A stretch of 64,000 bases of DNA from Sipunculus nudus (GCA_026874595.1 CM049306.1:72783642-72847641), one strand, 5' to 3'. Shown: positions 1-12,990, counted from the stretch's first letter. Notes: generated by a model not told the origin, from the sequence alone. Numbers and translations: made by a program.

Positions 1-2531
1 CATGGCGACTAGAACCATGGTTCATCCCATTAAGGCATCCGTTGAGCCTTAGTGTCTTTGATTTCAGTATGTACGAACGTTTACTGAGGATCACCATTCA
101 TTTCCTTGTCAGTGTTCACGTGATGGGTTACATTATGTTGTTGTCATGTGTATTGACATACAGACGTGCCTACTCTCCGGGTCTCTGGGCTCCCATATCC
201 CACCTGCGAAATTGCGTATCAAATAGTGCTCTCGGCAAACTTCCCCTAATTTACACATACAGGGCTTCGAACGCTTCTTCTTTTTTGCGAAAATTGCGCC
301 TTAATTTGCTTGGATGGCCTATACATGATTTACCAAACAAATGAGAAGTTACACCTGAAAAGGTACTTATGATACCTGCCAGTAAAAGGGAGCGATTCAC
401 ATACTAGGTATGTTAAATAAACATGAACTATAGTTTTCTCTTAAAAAAAAAAAAAACATGGTATTGCCGATATTTCGTTCAAAAATTGTTTGCTTACTCC
501 TATACAAAAGTGGGGGAAAAAGCTTGTGTTGGGCTGGATAAGTGTTGAAAAACAAATACATAGCACGCACGCCACCTGGTAGCCGTACTCGCGACTTTAC
601 AAATAAAAAATGTTCAAGCTTCCTAGTGATGTTGTCGAGTCCGAGTGCAAGTCCGAGTCTACGCTCCCGAGGCAGCGGAAATCTTATGCTTCTAAAGAAG
701 CAACTGATTTTCACGCTACCAGCTTTGACTGTTTATGATATATTTAGACACCAGATGGCGGTTCGTTGTCCGCTGAAAAACACGTGCGTATGATGTGACA
801 AGCAGCCAACCAGATGCCAATAAACAAACACTCGAGAGGCATCCTGGTTCCGCCCATAGCTGCGCATCAAGCGCCGTTTGAAGACAGTTAACGGTCGAAT
901 TTTAATTGCACCCTCTGCATTCTCGCTTCATCGACCGATTCCATTCTGACAGTATGACTGTGTTGGCGTAGCCATGCATGTATCTGCTGTCTGCAGAACT
1001 GAAACCAGCCAGCGAGGTGTGCACGCAGCCTAAGCCCTTTGTTGTTACGTTTCGTTTGAATTACAGCTCACCGGCCGGGCATCCTATGTGCCCAAGGCCC
1101 AGTGACGTCAATTTTTCTTCCAGGGTGGGCAGGGGCGTGCAAAGGGGCGCCCCCCCCCCCGAAAATTCTGCTAACACTTATACCAGTCAACTACTGGCAA
1201 GTGTTATGTTTGTTAACTCAAATTTATTTAATGTTATTTTAATTGAGTATGCACACTCATAGATATAAAATATGGCGTTTTAAGTAAAAAAAAAATATTT
1301 TCATGTTTCTCTATGCGCGGTTAATGTTAATGTTCCATATGGAAAACAAAGAAGAAAAACAAGAAAGATCTTGTCTGTAATGTAAATATAGATATATATA
1401 TATATCTTATATAATAATGTATATTTATTATCAGTTCTAAAGTTTCCTATTGACCTAAAGAGACTATTTTTGTTGTATTTGTTGAAATTTTGTGTTGAAA
1501 GAACAAAAGCTTAGCAAGATATTGTTCGATATGTAAATGTAAAGAGTGTCAGACTCTGAAAATTTCTAAAATAAATCTAAACAGTAAAGGGATTATATAC
1601 TTACACATTTCTCTCATGTTTTTTACTATTTCTCTTTTTTATTTTGTTTGTGTGCAGAAGTGAAGTCTCATAACCCTGTGATTGTTCTGTAACATGATGG
1701 TGGATGGCCAAAAACTGTTAAACAATCCATGCAAGCTATTTGTACTTTCACTAGACGCTTGCTATGCCTCATTTTTTTTAAAATTTACCCTGGAATACAC
1801 CACGAGACTATATGAAAGCTTCCGGTTTCTTGATTCTGGGGTAATTAAAATCACATCTTAATACCCAGCTACTGTCACTGGAGCTAGATGGCCAGGCTTT
1901 ATGTCAGGAGCTGCATTTTCAATAATAATATAAACCTGAAAATGATATGCAAATAACAGTCAATGAGTATTTTTCACTTCTAATATTTCTTGTGTTTATG
2001 TACTTTAATTACCTCAGGTCAGACTATCTTTATTTCTTTTTAACTCTAACTGGCTATAGTTCGAACTTAATTTTTGCAAGAATAATTTATCTACGAAAAC
2101 CTATTTTATGGAATTCATTATCAGAAGCTCTGCATGAAAAATAGATGTAGTATCCTTTGACAGATTCAGTGACATATAATAGTTAATCCATTTCGGTTCT
2201 TTTACATATGTGCTGACCATCTTCTACTTAAAAGTTACAATTAAGTTACAACACTACACTTACTGATGCAGGTATTTTTCTGTTGTTCAAATAATGCATT
2301 ATATATATATATAGATGAGGTTCCCACGGTTAAAATAATAAACAACTTGAACTAGATACCTTACACAATTACATATAATACATTATAATAATTATCCACG
2401 AACTAACAATATTTGATATGTTTAGTAGGAGACAATTTAACAGCCACGCAGTGTGTTCAAACAAGTTTAAATATGATTGCTTCCTACTAATAGGGCTTTG
2501 TGGAATATCCATATAATTTTAAAAGATTTTT

Positions 2532-2533
<2 letters not shown>
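1..2533. other. Gene-poor left edge, no supported gene
   Basis: I see no convincing gene here. A 100-codon frame at 42-344 on the plus strand has hydrophobic stretches, but no recognisable motif and no splice context I can trust. The stretch holds a poly(A) run near 440, a poly(C) run near 1149, a short (TA) tract near 1390 and long AT-rich spans. At 630-662 there is a short run of GAGTCC-type repeats that recurs near 3.06 and 3.32 kb. Confidence 0.6.
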
Positions 2534-2577
<44 letters not shown>

Positions 2578-2800
2578 CATCTCTAAAAGACGCAGAACAG
2601 CCTCCTTTCCCGGCTTTAAGGGTGCGCCCCCTCTATTTTCAAATCCTGGATACGCCACTGGTGGGGGGGGGGGGGGATGACGTTTATTCTCTGAAAAGTG
2701 GGGGGGGGGATGATTACATTGGCAATCCCCCCTTGCCAAAAAGTGGGGGGTATATACCCCCGATCCCCCCTATATTGACGCCCCTGCCAAGGCCCTAAGC
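2534..2800. mobile_element. (TA)n tract plus GC-rich element ending in GCCACTG
   Basis: A (TA)21 tract at 2534-2575 is followed at once by about 85 bp ending in GGATACGCCACTG (2648-2660). Its reverse complement starts CAGTGGCG. A G-rich stretch then continues to about 2800. The arrangement of (TA)n, short spacer and CAGTGGCG terminus recurs at 17.5, 50.2 and 52.2 kb. It looks like a small non-autonomous DNA element that carries the microsatellite inside it. Superfamily is not determined; hAT elements often have similar termini. Confidence 0.45.
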
Positions 2801-3058
2801 AAACCACGTCTGCGGGAATTCTCTCCGAGCCTGTGGCCTGTTCAGGCGGTTACCGAGACGATGAGCTATCAATCAAAACGAAATGAACATGATTGGCTCC
2901 GTGTATTCCTCGCTTGGCCGTGTCTTCCAGCACAAGGTCTCATCTGATTGGACAAAAATACAGTGCTCCCCGCTGGTGTAGCAATTCAGGATACGAGGTC
3001 ATAGCAAAAAGCGCTTACCATATAGGCAGTAGGCCTATAGTTAAAGCGCTGTGTAAAG

Positions 3059-3431
3059 AGCGGAGTCCGAGTCCTCGAGGTTCGAGTCCAAGTCCACCTC
3101 CGAGTCACTTGGAAGCCGAGTTCAAGGCCGAGTCCAATACACATCTCCCTTTTAAAAGTAAATTTTAAATGGACATTTTAGATTTTAATGTGTTTTTTTA
3201 AATTGGTTTACATGCTTTTTACTTTTTACTCCCGATGGCGAACTAAATGCCTAATATTCTGTTGGTAGTTCGCGCATGTATATATATGTCTCTACAGTGT
3301 GTGTCAGGGCTTTTTTCTACTTGACTCGAGATAGTCCGAATACAAGTGCGAGTCCAGAACCTTCGAGTTGAAGTCCAAGTCCAAAGAAAAGTGGACACGA
3401 GTCCGAATCGAGTCCAAGTCCGGGCTTAAGT
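3059..3431. repeat. GAGTCC/AAGTCC-rich degenerate simple repeat
   Basis: Two blocks (3059-3135 and 3320-3431) are built from degenerate hexamers such as GAGTCC, AAGTCC and GAGTCG. The same sequence type occurs at 630-662. Open frames across it are low-complexity and not gene-like. The three patches within 3 kb may belong to one dispersed repeat family. Confidence 0.6.
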
Positions 3432-4700
3432 CATACATCACTGAAGCTTCCATCCTTATAAATCAGTGTTTCTTCTTTCACGTTACTTCTCCTTGTCTGC
3501 AAGGAAGTTTCTCGCAGATACGCGAGATTGGAGCTACAATCATGCATTTTTAATGGTAAATAGACACACATGGACTGTGTTTGCTCACACACAGAACCAT
3601 AAGAACGTAATAAACAGGTGACTTGGCGATAGTAAGTCAGTGTGGCGGGATGATATGCTCGAAAACTGTTGTAGATACAGCCGTAATGAACTTATATCGG
3701 AGGATAAAGTAGATAATGTTGCAAACCTTTATATACCCTTATTTTTTGTTTGTGTTATAGCTCTCCTAGGATCTCGCATCTCTTTTTGTATCAAATATCG
3801 AATGTTTCTGAAAAATAAACATCTTAATTAACGGTATGGTCTGAAATCTCAAACAGTAGTACGTAACATTTTTTTATTAAAGATGCGTGTCGTTTTACAA
3901 AATGCTTCAATTTATATATCATCATCCAAAACTTTATATCGCAATTTTTAGTAACCATATGTATTTCATATTTCGTACAAGATCTGTTGTGCATTTTTGA
4001 TTCACGCGATCAGATAACTGTAGATCACAGGATAACACAATGGTGATATACTGAAGATATTTTTTCCCATCTATTTCCAGCTGGTACTTTAAAAATACAA
4101 AACAGATCTGGTTTATGAGCTGCACAACCTGGTCCAACCCTGGCCAGAAGCGTTTCAGACAGTGTCGGCTTCTTATAGTATAAGAAAAACATTACAAGAA
4201 ACATCGGAAAGATGTAGTTGAGGATTCAGGATTATCTTTCAGGGACGGAAAAAGGTAGTTGAACTCACGCACACACACATATACATATAAATATTACTTA
4301 CAAAACCAAACCATTTATTATAATATCTCCTCTTTAATAAAAATTAACATTCAAACAACAAGTATCAACAACAATTATGCTGAAAAATATGAGGACTTTA
4401 ACAATTCACTGGGATAAAACATTTACTATCACACTAAGAAAGTCAGCATTAAGTAGCTAAATTAGTATCATGTTACTCAAACGCAAACACTGATTGCTGA
4501 GCGTGGTCCAGCTAAACGATCGGTGCATGACATTATATAAATAGAATATGGGCAGTCGACAAGCGACTACAGGTATCCGACAAATCATTGAGGCATTGAT
4601 AAAGTCAAGCATGGAATTCTCTCCTGAAATGACATCCCTCCAAATTTGTGGCATCAAATATGCCCAACTATCCCAAGAAACTAAGAAAAAATATTGTAGG
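3432..4700. other. No gene seen
   Basis: AT-rich sequence with short scattered frames only. I recognise no domain, repeat or convincing splice structure. Confidence 0.55.
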
Positions 4701-4729
4701 TGGCACTACCATAAATTTGTACAAAATAA

Positions 4730-5163
4730 TGTCATCCTGGATTTATGGACATGCAAAGTTTCAGGCCGTTACGTTAGATCACGTTTGAGATAAATGCACA
4801 AATGTATTTTACGAAGACATGATTGTAGGTGTATGAGAATGCTATCCAAAATGGAAAGAAATACAAAATTTCAGGCCGTTACATTGAACGACTCCTGAGA
4901 TATGCGACTTTCACCAAAACAGACATGCAGATGGATGCCACATGAAACTGATCGCGCAACCAGTCGTGTTTAAGAGATTACATAATCAAAGATCTATGGA
5001 CATGCACACTTTCTGGCGGATTCTTGATATGAATGCGTGATTGAATTGTTCGAATACGTGATTATAGGTGATGCTACCTGTCATGTGTGCGACAAATGCA
5101 TCTAAGATGGATAGGCATGCCAGATTTCAGGCCACTCCAGAGATATGAGTGATTTTTACCCAA
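4730..5163. repeat. Degenerate tandem repeat, older units
   Basis: Phrases of the type ATGGACATGCA followed by TTTCAGGCC or similar recur several times (about 4745, 4865, 4995 and 5120), at roughly 120-155 bp intervals. They share wording with the exact duplication immediately downstream, so this looks like an old array of the same unit. Confidence 0.5.
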
Positions 5164-5473
5164 AGCTAACCCATGGGTTGACGCCATAAGAAAACGACTG
5201 CAGATATCGCCACAAGTCTGAGGTTTTCAAGATGGAGGTATTCAATATCTATGGACATGCACAATTCCAGCCCAGTATAATGAACCACTCCTGATGCATA
5301 TGTAAAAAAGTTGCACAGAGCTAACCCATGGGTTGACGCCATAAGAAAACGACTGCAGATATCGCCACAAGTCTGAGGTTTTCAAGATGGAGGTATTCAA
5401 TATCTATGGACATGCACAATTCCAGCCCAGTATAATGAACCACTCCTGATGCATATGTAAAAAAGTTGCACAG
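5164..5473. repeat. Exact tandem duplication of a 155-bp unit
   Basis: The segment 5164-5318 is repeated at 5319-5473 with no difference that I can see. Each copy begins AGCTAACCCATGGG and ends AAAAAGTTGCACAG. The identity implies a recent duplication, in contrast to the diverged units just upstream. Confidence 0.9.
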
Positions 5474-5514
5474 ATAGACACAGATGGGTTGCAGGTCGTG
5501 CCACTAGCTTAATT

Positions 5515-5835
5515 AAGTATATTTGCACTTGCTGCAGAATTTAAGGGCAGTATCACACGCCTCCTCTCAGTGTATATTATGATGTTAACCATGACCGGTG
5601 ACTACTGCACCTGCAGGCCCTATTTAATCGTCTCCATTGTGTTATACCAGCGAAGAACCCCCGAAAGACGCAGTGTTTAAACTCTGTCGTTGGGCACGGA
5701 CTGCCCTTAATTGAAACCTGCAAAGCCTGGATAGGGGCGACCGGAAATATCTCTACGCCTCGAATGAGATTGGAACGCACGATCTCCAAGCTTTGAGCTC
5801 TGTGCTCAGCCACTGATCCACAGAAGCCCATAAAT
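5515..5835 (-). mobile_element. tRNA-derived SINE, minus strand
   Basis: Read on the minus strand, the head resembles a tRNA gene. A box-A-like TGGATCAGTGGCTGAGCA is followed about 30 bases later by a box-B-like GCGTTCCAATCTC. A body follows that contains TGCAGGTGCAGTAGTCACCGG and GCGTGTGATACTGCCC-type phrases. The same order of phrases is found in the plus-strand copy near 18.5 kb, so both are members of one SINE family. Such elements are copied by LINE machinery; the LINE partner is not determined. Confidence 0.75.
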
Positions 5836-7440
5836 TCATTATTTTTAGTGACCATGATCTCACGATAAAAACATTGCATGAATACATGCTTTATAGTGTT
5901 ATTAGATTTTACCAGCAGTTGGCCTTACTGAGAGATAATGAAGACATTTAAAGGTAGGCTGAATGAAATATAAGCCATCGTGAAATATCGATAAAAAAAT
6001 ACGAATAATAAAGAGCCCATCCTGAAAGTACCATTGACTCACAGAATGATCATTATAAAAGCGTCCCGTACATGTGTAATTAAGATAAAAGCCACGTGAA
6101 CAACATACATGTAATGGATGATAAAAGTTTCAGCATTTCCTGAAATATTTGGTTATAAATGTGCCATTAAGTATACAAACACCTGAATTTATACTTTATG
6201 TGATTAAGGAAATATGTAGTGGTTTTGGATTAATTAAACTCATATCATATCTATTAAATTTCCAATTCCATGAGAGGATAATTACGACGAAAGTAAAAGA
6301 AAACATTATTTTCCCTAAAAAAGAGGCACATCACAGGTGGCACAAAATGCAACTGAAAATCACATTTTAGTTACAAGGTTATGGTTATTTCTTTACAAAG
6401 TTTTGTGAATGTGGCTTTAGGGTTTGTTGAACTGTGACAATGGTGGTATCCAGAAAAGCCTAGGATCCGGACACTCGATCTGGTACTGTGCACTTTATTA
6501 TACTGTGTAATTGTATTGATTTACTGTTATACTGTTGTTATATACTTTGAAATTGTATTGATTTAGTGTATTGTAATGTTAGGGTTGTTTTAAGAATAAA
6601 TTTGAATTATTTGTTAACAAAAAAACACTGACTTCTTTATTCATTCCCCTAGACATTTCACAATGCCTAGTGTTACAGAATCTGATTTTTTATCTCCTTA
6701 ACAAAATTTATGCTCGTCGGGACTATGTGATCTGTTGTTATAATATTTTGTACCAATGTGAAAACTACATTTTAGTCATGCAACTAATATGTCTGTACAA
6801 TTACGATGATAGATGCAGTGGTTTCTGAATTTAAACTAGTACAGGGACAGGACAAACGGACGCTCACTATTCTCTCCTAAATGGAGGTGGACAAAAATAT
6901 CATATGTTATAGAATATCACCTATATATAATGTTATAGATACAATCACCTGAACCTCCTCTACACGTCTTCCTCTTTGTATCAAGGTTGTAAGTAACACA
7001 TCCGTGCCAATCATCACGTAAAATAATGAATGTTTAGTTCAAAGTCATGACTTTCTTTTCTATGCAGTGAATTGTACTGTGATTATATTTAAAAATATAT
7101 ATATAGATATATAAATGTATATATTTAAGTGTTTGTGGGTGTTTGCTTCTGATTGAATATTTTGTTCATAGTTTTTTTCTACTTTTTAAAGCACCGACAA
7201 AGATTCATTTACTGTAATTTGTTTAAAAAACCATACACTAATCGTAGTAATGACTCTAAATAGGAAGTTTATATATTTATTTTTATTGTACTCAAACTCT
7301 TGGAATATTTACATTTACCTGTTTTTTAGAGACCTCATGGTTTGGTCCAAATGACAAAGTAAACAAGCCTTAACAAGGTCTAACGGTTATGTTTTATGCT
7401 TTATAAACAGCCAGACCACTTAATTTGAAGGTCTAAAATA
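5836..7440. other. No gene seen
   Basis: AT-rich intergenic sequence with short (TA) tracts near 7090. No domain, splice pattern or clear repeat was recognised. Confidence 0.55.
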
Positions 7441-8146
7441 TAAAGAAAAAATGGATTAACATGAATGCAGGTGGTTCCACCAGTCTGCAGGAACTGATGA
7501 ATGCTCCATGATCAATATACATGCAAAGTATCATGGCGATTAATTGATAAGTAATATAGATACTGGAGCTTTTGTATCAATTTTTGTATTATTCCTGGGG
7601 TATTAACTACGAGCCCCATAGCTTGGTAGAAATGGGTTGCAGGGATCAAATTTTAGGTTTCGGAGGAGATTTATTAGAGACTAGGTCCAGCAGCGAAGAG
7701 GTGTCCCTTTAAGCAGACCCCCGATTCATTTGAAGGTATAAAAAATAAGCAAACAAATGCGTTTAAATTCGAAATAATACAGGTGGCGCCACCAGTCTGC
7801 AGAAACTGATGAAACACTCCCTGCATAATCAATATGCATGCAACGAATCATGACGATCAGTGAATTAGTTATTCAGATACTGGAGCTTTTGTATCATTTT
7901 TTTTATTATTCTGTGAGTAATTACGAGCCTCATAGCTCAGAAAATTAGCTAGCAAAGACCTTATTTCAGATTACTGTGGGGAAATTTTATGGACAACCCT
8001 GGATGTACAGTTACAAGTTTCTAGGTCTAACGGTAATTATTTGTGCCTTGTTAAAGGACGGCCGGACGGCACGACTAGCGGACGGACGACGGACAAAGAT
8101 AGATCGCTAAAGCTCAGATGACTTTCAGTCAGCTGAGCTAAACATT
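7440..8146 (+). repeat. Short copy of the ~335-bp composite array, with tail
   Basis: Two units start at 7468 and 7780 with CAGGTGG(C/T)(G/T)CCACCAGTCTGC. Each continues with a phrase like TGATCAATATGCATGCAA and a TTCAGATACTGGAGCTTTTG phrase. The run closes at about 8050-8146 with a tail of GGACGGACGACGGACAAAG type, then a CTCAGATGACTTTCAGTCAG phrase and CTGAGCTAAAC. It is a shorter, more diverged version of the array at 9.0-11.8 kb. Confidence 0.75.
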
Positions 8147-8519
8147 ATAAACTCAAAATACACACTCAAGAAAAAGAAGGAAACCATTTCGCTTCCTATG
8201 TCATCCTGTGATTCCATAATGTTATAAATAAAATCTCGTGACAACCAATTTTCTAATGTGCAGGCCTTTCGGCTCAGAGGATAAAGTGAACAAACACTAT
8301 AATTGAAAGAATGAGGGACTAACGTGTATTAATTAGATGGTTTTTCAGGTTAGGTGCCGGCATGGTGATGGTGATGTCAGTACACGATGATTGCAGTTTT
8401 CTTCGAAATGTTACCAAGTTTGCGCACTCGGAAAGGCACCCTGATGTTGTTATAAACAGCAGTGAAAACTTAGTCATATTAGCCACATGCCTAGCTTAGG
8501 GTACAGCTTGGCGACGTTA

Positions 8520-8830
8520 ACGAGGCTTGCCCTCCTGTTGAGAAACACCCCATGTATATATATATATATAAGGAGGAACATAATGTGGTTCAATCCCCCA
8601 AACAGCGCCAACGTGAAAACGAACATAGGAAAAACGTTCCTACACCTACTTGGCAATTGTTGCCCCCTGACCACAGTTTACACAAGGCTGCCCCACCATA
8701 TCAGGGGTCATTACGCAACAGTGGATACAATTTTAAACTAAAGTACAACAGCACGCAACAACCCAACACTGACGGAAAGAAGAGAAACAGAAGAAGGAAC
8801 ATAACGTGGTTTAATCGAACATAGTAAAAA
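8520..8830. repeat. Spacer sequence that recurs after the second array
   Basis: The part from about 8629 (ACGTTCCTACA, then a CCCCTGACCACAGTTTACAC phrase) recurs at 11838-11900 right after the tail of the larger array. It may be part of the composite element, or a duplicated flank. Overlapping short frames here show no recognisable protein. Confidence 0.6.
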
Positions 8831-8999
8831 ACAAGTCGCCCATTGGCCATGACGCTCAGCTGAATTCAAGGAATGTTGAACAATGAGCAAAATGACTGCC
8901 AGAGTGCAAACAAATCATGAATTTTGTGAAGAGTCCTTAGAAATGGGTTTCATTTGGCTTTTGGACAGATGACAACTTCATTTGAAGGTCTCATAAATA

Positions 9000-11836
9000 G
9001 AAAAAATGCGTAAAAATTTGAAAAAAAATACAGGTAGTGCCACCAGTCTGCAGGAACTGATGAAACACTCCATGATCAATATATATCCAAAGAATCATGG
9101 CCATCAAGGCATTAGTTATTCAGATACTGTAGCTTTTGTTTGGATCAAATTTTTAATTATTCTTTGGGGTATTTATGAGCCCTATAGCTCGGAGAATATT
9201 TGTAACAGAAACCAAATTTCAGGTTTTCAAAGAGATTTTTCATTGGTCTCACTGGATGTCAATTAAGAAGATTATAGGTACAGCAGTTACAGTTTGTGGA
9301 TATAGAAAAAATGCCTAAAAAAATTGAAAAAAAATACAGATGGCGCCAACAGTATGCAGGAACTGATGGAACACTCCATGATCAATATGCCTGAAAAGAA
9401 TCATGGAGATCAATGCATTGGTTATTCAGATACTGGAGTTTTGTATCAAATTTGTAATTATTCTGAGGGGTACTTACTACGAAGGATATGGGTAACAGAG
9501 ACCTAATTTCATGTTTTCACAGAGACTTTTCATGAACCTCCCTTGATGTCAAGTTAGGAGGATCTAGGTCCAGCGGATACGATTCGTGCCATGTTAACAG
9601 ATGACAGCTTCTTTGAAGATCTCAAAAATAAAGAAAAAAATCCGTAAAAATTGAAAAAAAAATATAGATGGCGCCACCAGTTTGCAGGAACTGATGGAAC
9701 ATCCCATGATCAATATTCATGCAAAGAATCATGGTGATCAATGCAGTGGTTATTCAGATACTTGAGCTTCTGTATCAAATTTTGCATTATTCTGGGGGGG
9801 GGAGGGTATTTCGGAGCCCCATAGCTCCAAGGATATGGGTAACAGAGACCATATTTCAAGTTTTCAAGGAGATTTTTCATGGACGTCCCTGGATGTAAAG
9901 TTTGAAGATTCTTGGTCTAGTGGTTACGATTTGTGCCCTGTTAACAGATGACAGTTTCATTGAGGTTTGAAAAAAAAGAGAAAAAAAAATTTGCAAAAAT
10001 TTGAAAAGATACAGGTGGCGCCACCAGTCTGCAGGAAGTGATGGAACATCCCATGATCAATATTCATGCAGTGAATCTTGGTGATCAATGCAGTGGTTAT
10101 TCAGATACTTCAGTTTTGTATCAAATTTTGCATTATTCTGGGGATACTTCAGAGCCCCGTAGCTCTGAGGTTTTAGGTAACAGAGACCTAATTTTCAGTT
10201 TCCAAGAAGACTTTTCATTGGCCTCTCTGCATGTCAAGAAGGAAGATTCTAGGTCCAGCCGTTATGATTTGTGCCCTGTTATCAGATGACCGCATCTTTT
10301 AAGGTATCAAAAATAGAGAAAGAAAATTGTAAAATATAATAAAAATACAGGTGGCGCCACCAGTTTGAGAAACCGATGAAACACTCCATGATCAATATCC
10401 ATGCAAAGAATCATGGTGATCAATGCATTAGTTGTTCAGATATATGAGTTTTTGTATCAAATTTCCATTATTCTGGGAAGTAGTTTGGGGCCCCATAGCT
10501 CCAAGGATATTGGTAATAGAGACCTAATTCCAGGTTTCCAAGGAGACTTTTCATGGGCCTCCCCACATGTCAAGATAGAAGATTCTAGGTCCTGTTGATA
10601 CGATTTGTGCCCTGTTAACAAATGACTGCATCTTTTAAGGTCTCAAAATAGAGAAAAAAAAATTTAAATATCGAAAAAATACAGGTGGCGCCACCAGCAT
10701 GCAGAAATTAATGAAACACTCCATGATCAATATCTATGCAAAGAATCACGGTGATCAATGCATTACTTGTTCAGATACTTGAGCTTTTGTATCAAATTTT
10801 ACATTTTTCTGGGGGTACTTTGGAGTCCCATAGCTCAAAGAATATGGGTAACAGAGACTTTATTCCAGGTGTCCAAGAAGATTTTTCATGGACCTCTCTG
10901 GATGTAAAGTTAGAAGATTCCAGGTCCAGCGGTTACGATTTGTGCCCTGTTAACAGACAGACGACCAGACGGCCGGACGGACGACGGACAAAGAGTTATT
11001 GCTAAAGCTCAGATGACTTACAGTCAGAATGAAGATTCTAGGTCCAAGTCTTTACGATTTGTGCCCTGTTAACAGATGTCCACATTTTTAAAGATCTCAA
11101 AAATAGAGAAAAAAATTAGTTAAAAATCGAAAAATACAGGTGGCGCCACCAGTCTGCAGAAACTGATGAAACATCTCATGATTAATATGTATGCCAAAAA
11201 TCATGACCATCAGTGATGTAGTTAATGAGATATTGAAGTTTTTGTATGAAATTTTTCACTATTCTGGGGGGTACTTTGGGGCCCCATAGCTCAAAGGATA
11301 TGGGTAACAGAGATCTAATTTCTGGTTTCCATGGAGACTTTTCATAGGGTTCTCAGAATTCCAAGAATGAAGCTTCTAGGTCCAGTCTTTACGCTTTGTG
11401 CCCTGTTAACAGATGTCCACATTTTAAAGGTCTCAAAAATAGAGAAAAAAAATTCGTTAAAAACCGAAAAATACAGGTGGCGCCACCAGTCTGCAGAAAC
11501 TGATGAAACATCTCGTGATTAATATGTATGCCAAAAATCATGACCATCAGTGATGTAGTTAAAGAGATATTGAAGTTTTTGTATGAAATTTTTCACCATT
11601 CGGGGGGGGGGGGGGTACTTGGGGCCCCATAGCCCTAAGGATATGGGTAACAGAGACCTAATTCCAGGTTTCAAATGAGATTTTTCATGGACCTCTCTGG
11701 ATGTAAAGTAAGAAGATTCCAGGTCCAGCGGTTACGATTTGTGCCCTGTTAACAGACAGACGCCTGGACGGCCGGACGGACGACGGACAAAAGGTGATCC
11801 CTATAGCTCAGATGACTTACAGTCAGCTGAGCTAAA
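9000..11836 (+). repeat. Array of eight diverged ~335-bp units with terminal tails
   Basis: Units start at about 9031, 9337, 9665, 10012, 10348, 10682, 11137 and 11474, each with CAG(G/A)TGGCGCCACCAG or a variant. Most spacings are 305-348 bp. One spacing is about 455 bp, because a tail (GACGGACGACGGACAAAGAG followed by an AGCTCAGATGACTTACAGTC phrase) interrupts the array at 10958-11033. The same tail closes the array at 11752-11836. Short frames inside the units recur because the units are repeats and are not genes. The structure resembles the internal tandem repeats of composite non-autonomous elements. Confidence 0.8.
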
Positions 11837-12100
11837 AAACGTTCCTACAGGTTCTTGACAAATGTAGCCCCCCTGACCACAGATTACACAAAATCCCGAA
11901 CCGAAACACCGTAAAAAACAGCTATAGTTTCATGCCTAACATGAATCAGATCATTTCAGCACACAACAAATGACGACTTAACAATGACAGAATTAAAGAA
12001 AAGAAAACAGAAAGCATAAGCAAACACTGCAACTTTTTTCTTCTTCTTCTTTTTTTGCCTCAGATAATATAGATTAATTCTATATTCATGCTTCATCATA
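11837..12100. other. Post-array sequence and LINE junction
   Basis: The first ~60 bp repeats the sequence found at 8629-8692. The rest is A-rich and then pyrimidine-rich, leading into the 3' end of the minus-strand LINE. Confidence 0.5.
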
Positions 12101-12972
12101 GGCAAATTTATTTATTAACGTAATCTTTACAATTATTTATTTGAAAACAATAAAGACAGTTCACATGATTGTACAGGACGCCACAAGATAATGAAGTCGG
12201 TCTTTACAAACATTCATAATTCATGGTCTTCATCACATGTACCTTTAAGTACCCCATTTCATAATATGTTTAGATATAACACCTTTATCATTTGCTATGT
12301 ACCTTTCTGTAACTTCTGTTTGTGTTAAACTCTTTCTAAACATTGGAAACAAAGAGGATGAGTTGTCCTCTCTTTTTATATACAGTACATACTTAAATAA
12401 CAACAAAATCTGATTAATCAATAAATTATCTGTGTTGACTGAGACAGCACCATACACTATAGTTTTAAGTGACAGCTCTGGCAAATTAATATCGCTTTTA
12501 TGTAACCATGACTTTGCTCTAAAATAAAGGTTTTTGGCTACTGTACATTCAAAAAATAAATGAAGTATACTTTCATTATGATTGAAGCAAGATGAACATC
12601 TGGGTATTTCCTTTATTTTCCCCTTATATAGCTTTTCATTCAGTGGAATATAGTTATTCACCAGTTTATACTGGAATTCTCTCATATGGGTATCAATAGT
12701 TGTTCTATATATACTTTCATATACATCTTGCCACTTAATATCAATGTTATTTGTTACATTTAATGTATTAAAAAACTTCTGAGCTGTAGCAGGTTTCCAT
12801 TTTTTTCAACCAGTGTACCATATATTTTTCTCGAGCATATTTTGTCCATGTTCTCAAGTCCATTGGTTGTTACAATAATCTCTGTATCAGCATCAACTGC
12901 ATGTAAATCAGTATTCAAAAACAAAGTTTTCAATTGTTTTGGTATTGCATTCCTCAATGCAACCCAATACAT
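12100..12972 (-). pseudogene. L1/Tx1-like LINE ORF2, C-terminal part and 3' tail
   Basis: The minus-strand frame at 12245-12685 holds the typical end of an L1/Tx1-type ORF2. It has a Cys-x2-Cys pair (CSSC) followed by a His/Cys pair in HLFFEC. A second frame at 12760-12972 continues the same region upstream (MYWVALRNAIPKQ). The two lie in different frames, so the gene is broken. Below 12245 an AT-rich 3' untranslated stretch with AATAAA-type words runs to about 12100. Confidence 0.75.
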
Positions 12973-12990
12973 ATAATCAAGAGCATTATT

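Noticed and set aside
42-344. 100-codon plus-strand frame at the left edge
   Set aside because: It has some hydrophobic character, but no motif, and splice signals are not convincing.
2467-2739. Open frames across (TA)n and G/C runs at 2.5-2.8 kb
   Set aside because: They translate to (IY)n and poly-Gly/Pro. They arise from simple sequence on either strand.
9006-11522. Repeated frames ending in SFQEDFSLASLHVK-like residues
   Set aside because: They recur because the 335-bp units are repeated. They differ in frame and contain stops, so they do not form a repeat protein.
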